Shown here piece after piece: positions 26,663-35,669 of a stretch of 64,000 nt of DNA. Under the pieces are notes generated by a model. It was not told the origin of the DNA and made no database searches. It saw only the letters and a list, made by a program, of their open reading frames with translations. Numbering within the stretch: the stretch's first letter is position 1; every line of letters starts with the position of its first letter. The DNA lies in assembly GCA_964627605.1 (NCBI GenBank), contig CAZVGZ010000013.1, positions 1 through 64,000 of the forward strand, in the 5' to 3' direction. Made by a program: the position numbers and the translations under genes. The DNA comes from CAZVGZ01 sp964627605 (GTDB taxonomy: Bacteria; Latescibacterota; MWCZ01; CAZVGZ01).

Positions 26663-29467
26663 TCACGATTTCAAAACCAGAGTAATGACTCTTTTCTTTG
26701 GCACATCGACTTTCAGCATGTTGCCGTTGGGAGTGAAGTCGCTCTCAGGCTCCTCGTTCATGTTGCACAGCGACGCTGACGCTATCGGCTGATGTGATGT
26801 TAACGTTCCGGCGATAGCAGTCTCAGTCGGGTTGAATAGACGGACAACCATCGCGTCACCGCTCTCAGAGAGTTTGACACCGCTCAGCACCAACTGCGGC
26901 GGATTTATATCGAGAAACGACATCGACTGCGGCAGATCGCCACCATGGGGACCGACCTGCACCACCTCTAGCGGAAGGTTCACCCTCTCTGTTTGCTGAT
27001 ATGGCGCACCACCGGTCCAATCGCCGGTATGGGGCACTATTCTGTAGGTGTACTCATGTTTGCCGGGGCACTGAGAAAGCTCCATCTCAGGGTGCCTCTC
27101 CCAACGCCACGCCACAGTGGTAAGCTCGACCTGATATGCGCGCATTAGGGTGATGCTCAACCGCCTCTCGGGGGTATTTGAGACACCGTACTCCCTAAGA
27201 CCATCGGTAACGACGCTCAAACCGTTCTTGCCATCGCTCACGTCCACAAACCTGCTCATCGGGTGTGTCGGATCGGGCCAGAGCGACCACGCGCTCTCTT
27301 TTGGATGATTGATGAGACGATCCACAACATCAAACGGCGTCTCCGCAAAAGAGTTTTTGGCGTTGCTGAGATTTGTGGGGAAACAGACTCTCAGCCTGTG
27401 ATCGCGGCAGGTATTGTCGAACGATGTAGTCACCTCAACAGACCTGCTATCGCTTGCCAACCGGACGATAGACGTGACGATCATCTCCCGGCGCTCGGCG
27501 GAACGAACCGCACTGTCGCCGTTGGCGTCGATCCGCCGCACCGTGTCTGATTGATCCTCTTCGGTCTTTATGGGAATCAGCATACGATGCTCGATTTTCA
27601 GCGATGCTGATAGCGGACCTTCATCCACCGTCGCGACAGTGAACGGGGCTCCCACCGATGAGATCACCTCATCGTATGCTGGAGGCACATGACGCCACGC
27701 GTGTCCAGCTTCGCCTGAGTCCTCAAACTCGTTTAGACCGTTGAATACATGGCCAGATGATTTGTCGGTGACATCAAGAGTTCCGTTTGAAGCGACTTCG
27801 ACTATGAGGTGGTCGTTTTCCAGCTTTCTGGCCGCGGTCAGGAGCGAGCCTGAGGAGGCTACAGGGTCGTCCATCCGTCTAAGCAGAAACGTCTTATATC
27901 CCAACGCAGGGATGTCAGAGGCGTCAAAGTGGATGGCAAGCTGATCGCTGGGCATCTCCATTGTCGCGTCGCCCAAGTGTCTTACAACCGCCATCTGTCT
28001 TGCGCGGCTGATCTCCTGATGGTCAACCTGTTCGTTCGACTGCGCGTCGAACACGCCGTAGAAATCAATCTCAAGCTCGTTTGGAATGTCGATAAACGCC
28101 TCAACCATCTCGCTTCTGCTGTAGGGCGACGGGTTGAACACAGTGATGGGAATCTCATCCTCTTTGACGCCGCTGTTGTCGATCCGCATCTGGATCGCGC
28201 CCATCGCCCGCCGCATCAACCCTTCGGAAATAGTCCGGGACTGATCGAGCCGGTTCATAACGTCCATCTCGATCTGATCGATGCCGCTGCCGGCGATGGA
28301 GTCGTGAGGGTGTGACTGTAACAGGTATTTCCACGCCAGGTCGAGAAGCTGTTGTGGGTATTCGGCGCCCAAAGAGTTAGCGAACAATGCGAACGGTTCG
28401 GCCAATCGCTGAAGAGCGTGTTCTGCTTTGGTGTTGGCCTGTTTGATGCGTCCGCGGCTACTTGTCACGTCGCCGTAGAGGTGGACCTTGTGCCCTAACG
28501 CTCTTGGAGTCCTGCGCTCGCCAACAAGGACGGTCAGATCCATCCCTTTGGTCGCTTCTTTGACTTTATCCAGATATTCGGGCAAGCTGCTGTGGAAGAT
28601 CGTATCGCCGTCTTCCACAAGGTCTTTCGCCTTCTTTATGACCTCCATCTCCAGGCGGTCGGGCTCAGTGGAGTCCATCCCCTGCATGTATGCCAGATAG
28701 CAGGTGCTGGCGTGTTCGAGTTCGTCGGCTTTGAGCGACGCCAGCGCTTTTTTGAGGTCGCTGTCGTCGATGGATTTTTCCACGTCCAGAAGGAAGTGGT
28801 GTCCTTGGTAGCGGTGGCCGCCAGCAAAGTGAAATGGTAGACCGCCTTTTTTCCAGAAATATTGGCGGTCGAGTGTTTTCATCCCGTAGACCGCAGGCCG
28901 CCACACGCCGAAATAGAAGTTGTACCGAGCCATCGACCCCATGCGCGATCCCATTACCTGAGAGCCGTCGGGGGCTTCGAGAGTGAACTCTGACATCGTC
29001 TCTTCAGGCTGGATACCGTGATAGAACAGTATTGTGTCGATCCCGAAACCCCGATATATCTGCGCCATCTGCGAAATCTGGCCGTAGGAGAACGGGCTGT
29101 AGCCGGTCTTGGTGACGCCGCCATATTCCGTGGCGCGCTTGTGGCCGATGACAAGGTTACGCACCAGCGACTCGCCGCTGACGTTGAACTCTTCAGGGAG
29201 CGTGTACCACGGTCCGATCAGGATCCGGCCCTGTTTGACCTGCGCCATCACCCGTTCACGGGCTTCAGGACGGGCATCAAGATAATCCTCAATTGGGATC
29301 ACCTGCGAATCCATAAGGTATGAGTGGTAGTCCGGTTCGGTCTCCAGAATATCCAGGAGCTTATCCATGAACTCAATCAAGAACATCCGTGTCTCCTGAA
29401 AGTTGTAGAGCCACTCTCTGTCCCAATGGGTGTTCGTGACGACGTGCATCTCATAGCCGGTGGACAT
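26663..29467 (-). CDS. GH38 family protein, expected nucleophile Asp replaced
   Basis: A 934-residue protein; the start at MSTGYEMHVV was chosen because AAGGA lies nine bases before it and the family begins at this point. HVVTNTHWDREW gives the first metal ligands H14 and D16, and SHPHDSIAGSG gives the later His. The block that normally reads GYxPDxFG carries TGYSPFSYG here, so position 126 is Phe (TTC at 29092-29090) where the catalytic, metal-binding Asp is expected. The protein is otherwise full length with central helical and C-terminal beta domains. It may be inactive as a classical mannosidase or use a different residue. It is 157 bases downstream-adjacent to the MAN2C1-like gene. Confidence 0.85.
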   Translation of the reverse strand: MSTGYEMHVVTNTHWDREWLYNFQETRMFLIEFMDKLLDILETEPDYHSYLMDSQVIPIEDYLDARPEARERVMAQVKQGRILIGPWYTLPEEFNVSGESLVRNLVIGHKRATEYGGVTKTGYSPFSYGQISQMAQIYRGFGIDTILFYHGIQPEETMSEFTLEAPDGSQVMGSRMGSMARYNFYFGVWRPAVYGMKTLDRQYFWKKGGLPFHFAGGHRYQGHHFLLDVEKSIDDSDLKKALASLKADELEHASTCYLAYMQGMDSTEPDRLEMEVIKKAKDLVEDGDTIFHSSLPEYLDKVKEATKGMDLTVLVGERRTPRALGHKVHLYGDVTSSRGRIKQANTKAEHALQRLAEPFALFANSLGAEYPQQLLDLAWKYLLQSHPHDSIAGSGIDQIEMDVMNRLDQSRTISEGLMRRAMGAIQMRIDNSGVKEDEIPITVFNPSPYSRSEMVEAFIDIPNELEIDFYGVFDAQSNEQVDHQEISRARQMAVVRHLGDATMEMPSDQLAIHFDASDIPALGYKTFLLRRMDDPVASSGSLLTAARKLENDHLIVEVASNGTLDVTDKSSGHVFNGLNEFEDSGEAGHAWRHVPPAYDEVISSVGAPFTVATVDEGPLSASLKIEHRMLIPIKTEEDQSDTVRRIDANGDSAVRSAERREMIVTSIVRLASDSRSVEVTTSFDNTCRDHRLRVCFPTNLSNAKNSFAETPFDVVDRLINHPKESAWSLWPDPTHPMSRFVDVSDGKNGLSVVTDGLREYGVSNTPERRLSITLMRAYQVELTTVAWRWERHPEMELSQCPGKHEYTYRIVPHTGDWTGGAPYQQTERVNLPLEVVQVGPHGGDLPQSMSFLDINPPQLVLSGVKLSESGDAMVVRLFNPTETAIAGTLTSHQPIASASLCNMNEEPESDFTPNGNMLKVDVPKKRVITLVLKS

Positions 29468-29588
29468 GGCGAATTCCTTAGCTGGTCGGTAAGGTCGTCT
29501 GTTCGGGGTCTGTCGGTCGAATGCGGTCAACTCTATCGGTTGGAAAATACGCGACTTGGAGCAAGTGTCTTTTGCGGATCATCGGTGG

Positions 29589-30107
29589 TCAACCCAGGTC
29601 TCTTGAATAGGCCATCTCAACCAGCTCTGAATCGAACTGGGTGACACGGTCAAGTTTGAGCGCGCGCCGGTCGAATGGTGGCCTAAACAGCCCGATGCCG
29701 TCTCCTAAAAGAACCGGATGGACGAAAATGCGAAACTCGTCGATAAGATCGTGGCGGACAAACTCGTCAACAACTTCTCTGCCACCCACCAGCCACACCT
29801 CTTTTTCTGGTTTTTGTTTGAGATCATTGATGAACTGAGGAACATCGGGCGTCACGAATACGATATTCTCGTCCGTCACTGGTTGCTGAGAGCGAGAAAA
29901 CACGAAAGTTTTGCGGTCGCCGTTCGGCCAGGGGCCGAACGATCTTGTGACTTTGTAAGTCCGCCGTCCCATTATCAGAGTGTCCACACTGGACAAGAAC
30001 TCAGTGTATCCGTAGTCCTGATCGTGAAAAAGCCAGTCGATCTCTCCAGACGGCCCTGCGATATATCCGTCCAGGGTAGTAGCTATGTAGAGAACGACGT
30101 TCCGCAA
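29589..30107 (-). CDS. Dihydrofolate reductase family protein (RibD C-terminal-like)
   Basis: A 172-residue protein. A TTG at 30107 was chosen because the family starts at LRNVVLYIATTLDGYIA and GGA lies before it; the frame extends further but that part is not family-like. TLDGYIAGP, LIMGRRTYKV, TFVFSR and VWLVGGREVVDEFVRHDLIDE match the YyaP/RibD-C dihydrofolate-reductase-like family, which binds NADPH; the substrate is usually unknown. It lies between two GH38 genes on the same strand. Confidence 0.85.
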   Translation of the reverse strand: MRNVVLYIATTLDGYIAGPSGEIDWLFHDQDYGYTEFLSSVDTLIMGRRTYKVTRSFGPWPNGDRKTFVFSRSQQPVTDENIVFVTPDVPQFINDLKQKPEKEVWLVGGREVVDEFVRHDLIDEFRIFVHPVLLGDGIGLFRPPFDRRALKLDRVTQFDSELVEMAYSRDLG

Positions 30108-30200
30108 TTTTCTATTCCGCGCGACCTTTCGAATAATCAAATACGAAACTGCGGCTCTGCCTGCGAACGGCTGGCAGGACCGTTGCAAGCGACATTGACC

Positions 30201-33026
30201 TTATACAGTTATGTCGAGCGTAATGATTTTCTTCTTGGCAACTTTGATCGCTACAGAGTTTCCGTCCGGCGTCAGCTCCTCGCGGCTATCTTCGTTAAGG
30301 TTGCAGAGCGCCGCTGTTTTGATGGGCACGTGGACGGAGACTTTGCCGCTGATCTCTTTGTCTGTGGGGTTGAACAGCCGGACAATCAGGCTGTCGCGGT
30401 CTTCGGCCCTTTTCATGGCTGTCATCACCAAATTCTCTGGCTGGATGGAAAGGAAACTGCCCTCTTTGGGCAGATCGCCTTCGTGCCCACCAACTTCAGC
30501 CACTTCCAGCGGCAAGTTCTGGATGTCGGCAGCCTCAAACACGTTTGCGTCTGCCCAGTCGCCTTTGTGCGGATAGATCGCGTAGCGCCAGGAGTGCTCG
30601 CCTGGAGATTGGGACAGAGTCTGCTCTGGGAAGACATCCCACTGGTCGATAACCGGCGACTGGCGGAAAATCACCGACCGGAAAAGGGTGATGGCGATTG
30701 TGCGGGGACCATCCTCAATCGCTTCGTACTCCCTGATGCCCTCGTTTATCAGCGCCAAGCCGACTTTACCGTCGTTGACATCTAAGAAGCGGTAGTGGGG
30801 TAGCACTGGTGACTCTTTGCCCCAGTAGACGTTCTCTGGCGTGCGGAAAATCGGTCGCTCGACGACATCAAATGACGCCTCGGCACTGACTGTCTCAGCT
30901 TCCACACCGGTGGGATAGCAGACGCGGAGACGATGGTTTTGGCACTGGTTATCGACCTTTGTCTCCACCTCGACGAACTTGCCGCCTTTACGTAGCGTGA
31001 ATACCGAAGTGATGAGCATCTCTTTTCGCTCGTCGGAACGTTTTGTGTATGAGCGATCAACGGTCTGCTCGTCGGCTTTCTGCCCACCCTCTGGGAACCA
31101 GTGCTGGTACTCCAGGCCCACAGGGATCATCATCCGGTAGTCAATTCGGTAGCGCGCCAAAATCGGGCCGTCTTCGATCTTGGAGATTGAGATATCTGCG
31201 CCGTGGGAGGTGATGATCTCGTTCTGGTCGGGCTCCCTGTGCATCCACGCGTGACCGGCTTCACCGGCGTCTTCCAAGTAGTGAAGGCCCGAATAGACTT
31301 TCTTAGTGTCTTTGTGTGTTATCGTCAGAGTCCCGTCGGCCTCGAATTTGACATGGAGGTTCTCGTTCTCCATCTCGTTCGGCGCAGGAACCATTGATCC
31401 CATGGGGATCGGCACTAACTCTTCAGGCTGAATCTTGAATGTTTTATAACCCAAAGCTGGTATGGCGTCAGCGGTAAAGTGGCAGTGGACCCTCTGGGAG
31501 CGCATCTGCAGCGAGATGTCTCGAAGGTTGCGGACCAGTGTGCCCCACGGATAGCGACCGACCTCCTGTTTGTCTACTACGGTACCGTCCAGATCGCGGA
31601 TGGTGAAGTGGTCAATGTCGGTACCTCCAGGAAGGTCGACGCTCACATCGACAACTTCAGAGCGTTCAAACGCCGATGGGTTGAAGACTGTGATCGCCAC
31701 TTCATCCTCACCCATATCGCTGTTGTCGATCCGTTTCTGGATCGCCTGCATCCCACGGCGCATTAGGCCGTGCGATGTGATCTGCACCTGCTCGAACCGG
31801 TGGATGGCGTCCTTCTCCATCTGGTCGTTGCCTGCTCCGCAGATCGTGTCGTGGGGATGGTTTTTCACCAACTCACCCCACAGCTTGTCGAATACGGTTT
31901 TTGGATATGCGTCACCCAATAACCACGCCACTGACTGGAACGGTTCTGCCAACCTCTGCAAAGCGTTTTCGGCTTTGTGGTTGTTGATTTTGAGGCGCAC
32001 GCGGCTGGAGATAACGTCGCCGTAGAGGTGCGTCCATTTGCCTGTAGCACCGGGATTTCTGCTCTCGCCATCGATGATCTCCGGCTCAATTTCACCGCTC
32101 TTGACAGCCTCCTTAATAATCTCCATATAGCTGCCGAGATCGCTCTGAAAAATGTTGTGCTCGTTGCCTAGAGCTTCCTGACAGAGTTCGACCAAAGCCA
32201 TCTCCCGAGCGTCTGGTTCTGAGGAGTCAAACCCCTGCATACAGACCATATATTTTGTCGTGAAATGCTCTGACTCCTCTTCCATCAGACGTTTTAGGCC
32301 CGGCTCGATATGCTCTGTATGCCAACCTGTTGCGTCGGGATCGGTGATGTAGTAGTGGGTGTTGTGTCCATGGTGTTCGCCAGCGAGACGGAACGGGAGC
32401 GCCCCGCGCTGCCAGCGGTACTCCCAATCGTCGCGGGTCATGTTGTAGGCGACCATGCGGTAGATATAGAAGAAGTAGCTGAAACGCGACACCGCGCCAA
32501 AGCGCGTTCCGATAACTTCTGAGCCATCGGGGCCGCGCATGATGAATTCGGAAAATTTCGTGTTGATCCCGCGATAGAATATCATCGTGTCGATGTCGAA
32601 GCCCTGGTATATCTGCGGCATCTGCGATGTCTGACCGTAGCCGAACGGCGTGTAGCCTAACTTGCTAACTTTGCCCAAATCGCCTGCAACCCTGTGACCG
32701 ATCACGAGGTTCCTCACGAGCGACTCGCCACTGACGATGTACTCTTCAGGTAGTGAGCACCAGGGACCGACCACTAACCGCCCGCTGGTGACGTGTTTCA
32801 CAACGGTCTCTCGCATCTCAGGACGCCACTCCAGATAGTCCTGCACACACAGCGTCTGCGAATCCATCAAGAACGAATGAAACTCAGGCTGCTCGTCCAG
32901 CAGTTTGAGGAGGTTGTCCATAAACTCAATGAGGAGCAGCCGCGTCTCAGCGGAGGGATAGACCCACTCGCGATCCCAATGGGTGTTGGAGACCACATGG
33001 ATGTCGTAGCTGTCGTGCTTGGGCAT
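30201..33026 (-). CDS. GH38 family protein, second copy with replaced nucleophile
   Basis: A 941-residue protein with AAGGA before the ATG. IHVVSNTHWDREW carries the first metal ligands (H16, D18) and KNHPHDTICGAG the later metal His. The nucleophile block reads LGYTPFGYGQTSQMPQIY, so Phe128 (TTC at 32645-32643) stands where Asp is expected, the same change as in the 26663-29467 gene. The two share most motifs and are clear paralogues. Reaction unconfirmed: a variant mannosidase, another sugar enzyme, or a binding protein. A 336-base gap lies upstream. Confidence 0.85.
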   Translation of the reverse strand: MPKHDSYDIHVVSNTHWDREWVYPSAETRLLLIEFMDNLLKLLDEQPEFHSFLMDSQTLCVQDYLEWRPEMRETVVKHVTSGRLVVGPWCSLPEEYIVSGESLVRNLVIGHRVAGDLGKVSKLGYTPFGYGQTSQMPQIYQGFDIDTMIFYRGINTKFSEFIMRGPDGSEVIGTRFGAVSRFSYFFYIYRMVAYNMTRDDWEYRWQRGALPFRLAGEHHGHNTHYYITDPDATGWHTEHIEPGLKRLMEEESEHFTTKYMVCMQGFDSSEPDAREMALVELCQEALGNEHNIFQSDLGSYMEIIKEAVKSGEIEPEIIDGESRNPGATGKWTHLYGDVISSRVRLKINNHKAENALQRLAEPFQSVAWLLGDAYPKTVFDKLWGELVKNHPHDTICGAGNDQMEKDAIHRFEQVQITSHGLMRRGMQAIQKRIDNSDMGEDEVAITVFNPSAFERSEVVDVSVDLPGGTDIDHFTIRDLDGTVVDKQEVGRYPWGTLVRNLRDISLQMRSQRVHCHFTADAIPALGYKTFKIQPEELVPIPMGSMVPAPNEMENENLHVKFEADGTLTITHKDTKKVYSGLHYLEDAGEAGHAWMHREPDQNEIITSHGADISISKIEDGPILARYRIDYRMMIPVGLEYQHWFPEGGQKADEQTVDRSYTKRSDERKEMLITSVFTLRKGGKFVEVETKVDNQCQNHRLRVCYPTGVEAETVSAEASFDVVERPIFRTPENVYWGKESPVLPHYRFLDVNDGKVGLALINEGIREYEAIEDGPRTIAITLFRSVIFRQSPVIDQWDVFPEQTLSQSPGEHSWRYAIYPHKGDWADANVFEAADIQNLPLEVAEVGGHEGDLPKEGSFLSIQPENLVMTAMKRAEDRDSLIVRLFNPTDKEISGKVSVHVPIKTAALCNLNEDSREELTPDGNSVAIKVAKKKIITLDITV

Positions 33027-33362
33027 TTTGGGGATTCCTTTTCAATAGACAGGCGGCCAAAAATTGGCAGGCATCAATCGTCTGAAGGCAGAGCCGGAGG
33101 ATTTGCTTGAATAGCGATGTCCATTATCACCTATTGCATGGGCGCAAAGTCGAAGGAAAATCTTCGCACATCACGCGATTCAGGTCAATGGAAACCCCCC
33201 AAACCACGAAATCGGAACGGCACGTTTCCGGGCAGGTTGGATATCTGGAGACAAAATCCGAAAAAATCGCTTGCGCAGACCGCCCGATTCGTGTATCGTT
33301 TAGTTGATGTCCAAGGCCAAAATGAGAACATGCATTCGGTCTTGAGGAAAAGGAGTGATGAC
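33027..33362. other. Divergent intergenic region before a decayed gene
   Basis: About 336 bases between divergently read genes. I see a possible promoter toward the right (listed separately) and the ribosome site of the minus-strand GH38 gene. Otherwise I see no gene. Confidence 0.5.
33271..33299 (+). promoter_or_regulatory. Candidate sigma-70-type promoter
   Basis: TTGCGC and TATCGT are separated by 17 bases, in the right place to drive the decayed FG-GAP gene beginning at 33363. Sequence match only. Confidence 0.3.
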
Positions 33363-34348
33363 GTGGGCGACAAAACCAATCCGAGAGCACTGTGGGTTGT
33401 CGCAACGTTCATTTTGCTTCAAGCGGGGGCGGCGTACACCACCACCGAACGCTAAAAACTCGTGCGGTCTGACGGCGACACATGGAACATGTTCGGTGTT
33501 TCGGTGTCAGTGTCCGGTGACGTTGCGATGGTTGGTGCTTATGTGTTCGAGCGTCAGGCGGACGACAGCTGGATCGAACAGTAGAAGCTTGGGGCCTCCG
33601 GTGGGTCGGTGTCAGTATCCGGTGACGTGGCAGTGATTGGCGCCGCAGACGACGACAACGCAAATGGGTTCAATGCCGGGTCCGCGTATATCTTCAATTT
33701 TGACTTTCCGGTATTGGGAGATGCCACTGGCGACCTGACGTTGTCCAGCCTCGACGCATCATGGATTCTGGAATTCGATATGCGCGTACGCACGGGAATA
33801 GACGAGGGTGTGGCCGACGTGAACGGCGATGGTGACGTAAGTGCCCACGACGCGTCCTGGGTGTAAAAAAAGTGTCGGATCACTGTGTTGTGTTTCCGGT
33901 GAAGTCAGGCGGTCTAACCAGATTGGCAATGGATGACCGGCGGGTGTGGTGGGAGCGGAACGACGGCGGCTGGTCGCTGCGAACGGATGCGGCGTCAGGC
34001 GTCGAATCTGGCACGTTTGCTTTTTCTGTGCCAGCAGGAATCGAAGTCGGCAGTGTTTACGGTGATGGAATGATCTCGTTCAACCAGGTGGATGAAAAGC
34101 TGTACGTCGCTTTTGCGCGGCAGCGGTCGCTCGGAGACGAACTTTTTCGTACGATGGTTTCCTCACCAGATGTAGAACCATTCAGGTTGGTCGAGGGTGT
34201 GCTAAACGAGAACACTGATGTCGTGATGACGGATCACGTCGTACCGCTTGCCCTCAAACTCTGGCCGAACACACCAAACCCGTTCAACCCCTCCACGACC
34301 ATCAGATACTATGTCCCCAGCAGTCAATTCGCCTCAAAGGTGTCTTGA
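33363..34348 (+). pseudogene. Decayed secreted FG-GAP/dockerin protein gene
   Basis: AAAAGGAG precedes a GTG at 33363 and a signal-like stretch (WVVATFILLQAGAAYT). One frame then reads FG-GAP repeat units (VSVSGDVAMVGAY; VSVSGDVAVIGAADDD), broken by TAA at 33453 and TAG at 33582, both directly before KL where the repeat family usually has Gln. It continues into a type I dockerin with two calcium-loop repeats (DATGDLTLSSLD; DVNGDGDVSAHD). At 33864 a lost T turns GTG TTA AAA AAA into a stop, and reading continues in another frame from 33866 as VKSGGLTRLAM and on to a type-IX-like sorting start (PNTPNPFNPSTTIRYYVP), cut short at 34348. So it has three interruptions plus a lost 3' end. It was probably an extracellular surface protein. 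Confidence 0.8.
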
Positions 34349-34506
34349 AACACATCTGCGTCGTCGTCGTCATCAAGGCGGCATCTGTTCCTGGCAACCG
34401 CATAAACAGCCTACTGGAACCTGAGTACCATCTCGCGCCTGGCATCGGCGTCACCATCCGCATAAGCTTTGGCCAGTTCTTCGTCTGTACACTCTTGATA
34501 CCTCAC
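34324..34506 (-). pseudogene. ECF sigma-70 factor fragment (region 2)
   Basis: On the minus strand a GTG at 34506, with a G-rich stretch upstream, opens a 61-codon frame: a DEELAKAYADGDADARREM start, a TAG at 34413-34411, then AVYAVARNRCRLDD and ADVFQDTFEAN before TGA. The order and spacing match sigma-70 region 2 of ECF factors (Y-x2-G-D-x2-AR, VY-x-ARN, ADVFQDTF). Region 4 is missing. It runs tail-to-tail into the truncated FG-GAP gene, as if a deletion joined two gene stubs at about 34320-34350. Too short for a routine ORF list; assigned by eye. Confidence 0.6.
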
Positions 34507-34757
34507 CCGAGTTTCCCCCCAGATGCCGCCGGTCACAATTTGGGGACATCGGTCTGCTATTATATAGACGGACGAGCGGTCGGTTTTGATGAATCCGTCG
34601 AATCTCGTAACTAATAAAGAACGATTTTCGAGCGGCTCTCACAAGGGTTTCCATGTGGGATGGCGCAGGTTTTTCATCTGCTGTATCTTTATGTGTACTA
34701 AGATGATATGACTCAAAATGCCTGTGGTGTCTCCGCCCTATTTCAAGAGGAATCGGT

Positions 34758-35669
34758 TTGCCAAACATTTTTTGTCGATTCCACCGAATTCTGCTGAATT
34801 TGGCCGTCTACGCTGTCGGGGTTGTCGGATGCGGCGCGCCGACAGGCGATTTGGTAGAGCTTTTGGATCACCCGGATCACGGCGTGAGGATGCGCGCCAG
34901 CCAGAAACTTGTGAACCGTCGCGGGGGTGCTGTGGATGAGCTTATCGAAGCCACCAGAGTCGGCGGCGACACCACTCGGTTTATCGCCGCGCAAATTCTG
35001 GGGCGCATCGGCGATCCTTCAGCAGCGCTGCCGTTGACCTGCTTACTGATTGACGCTCACCCCCATGTCCGTGAGCGGGCTGCGGAGGCGCTTGGCGTCT
35101 TGGGAGATACACTCGCTGTTGCGCCGCTCATCCACACTCTGAAGGATTCGGCAAAGAACGTCCGCGCTGCTGTGGCGCTGTCACTTGGTAAACTGTGGAC
35201 CAGCCAAGGTCTCCCGGAACCTGGCAACAGCCCACAGGCGCTGATTCCGGTGATGGCGCTTGCGGATGATGTGTCACCAGAAGTGAGGGCCAACGCACTG
35301 GCAGCGCTGTACGAGTTCCACACCGCCGGTGTGGACACCCAAATGGTGGTGCTATATCTGGGTTCGCTTTCTGACCACGATTCGCAGGTAAGGTTCGTTG
35401 CGGTGCAGGCGTTGGGTAACTTGGGAGCGCTCTTTGAGATTGGCGGAGCGGAGGTTGTGCGAAAACTGATACTGCGTCTTTCGGACACCACCGAGAGTGT
35501 TCAAAAGGCTGCGTTCCGTTCGCTCATCCAGTTAGGCGAGGATGCTGTGATCCCACTTGAGACGCTGTTTTCCATTAGTGAGGGCGATATGCAATCTGTG
35601 GCGCGGCGGCTCCTGGAGACGATAACAGGCCAACCTTACGCACTCGTTGACGAGATTCCGGCGGAATAG
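34758..35669 (+). CDS. HEAT-repeat lipoprotein
   Basis: A 303-residue protein from a TTG with AAGAGGAA upstream. A signal sequence ends in a lipobox-like GVVGC (Cys25), so it is probably a membrane-anchored lipoprotein. The rest is about seven HEAT/PBS-type helical repeats (for example RFIAAQILGRIGDPSAALPL and RERAAEALGVLGDTLAVAPL), usually a protein-binding scaffold. Its TAG shares a base with the GTG of the next lipoprotein gene, so the two likely function together. No specific partner is suggested by sequence. Confidence 0.8.
   Translation: MPNIFCRFHRILLNLAVYAVGVVGCGAPTGDLVELLDHPDHGVRMRASQKLVNRRGGAVDELIEATRVGGDTTRFIAAQILGRIGDPSAALPLTCLLIDAHPHVRERAAEALGVLGDTLAVAPLIHTLKDSAKNVRAAVALSLGKLWTSQGLPEPGNSPQALIPVMALADDVSPEVRANALAALYEFHTAGVDTQMVVLYLGSLSDHDSQVRFVAVQALGNLGALFEIGGAEVVRKLILRLSDTTESVQKAAFRSLIQLGEDAVIPLETLFSISEGDMQSVARRLLETITGQPYALVDEIPAE

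Noticed and set aside
29718..30785. 355-codon plus-strand frame across the DHFR-like and GH38 genes
   Set aside because: It spans two opposite-strand genes with real motifs and the gap between them; low-complexity shadow translation.
33453..33584. Reassigned stop codons (TAA/TAG read as Gln)
   Set aside because: Many intact genes in the window end with TAA or TAG at the expected family length, so a changed code is not supported; ordinary decay is simpler.
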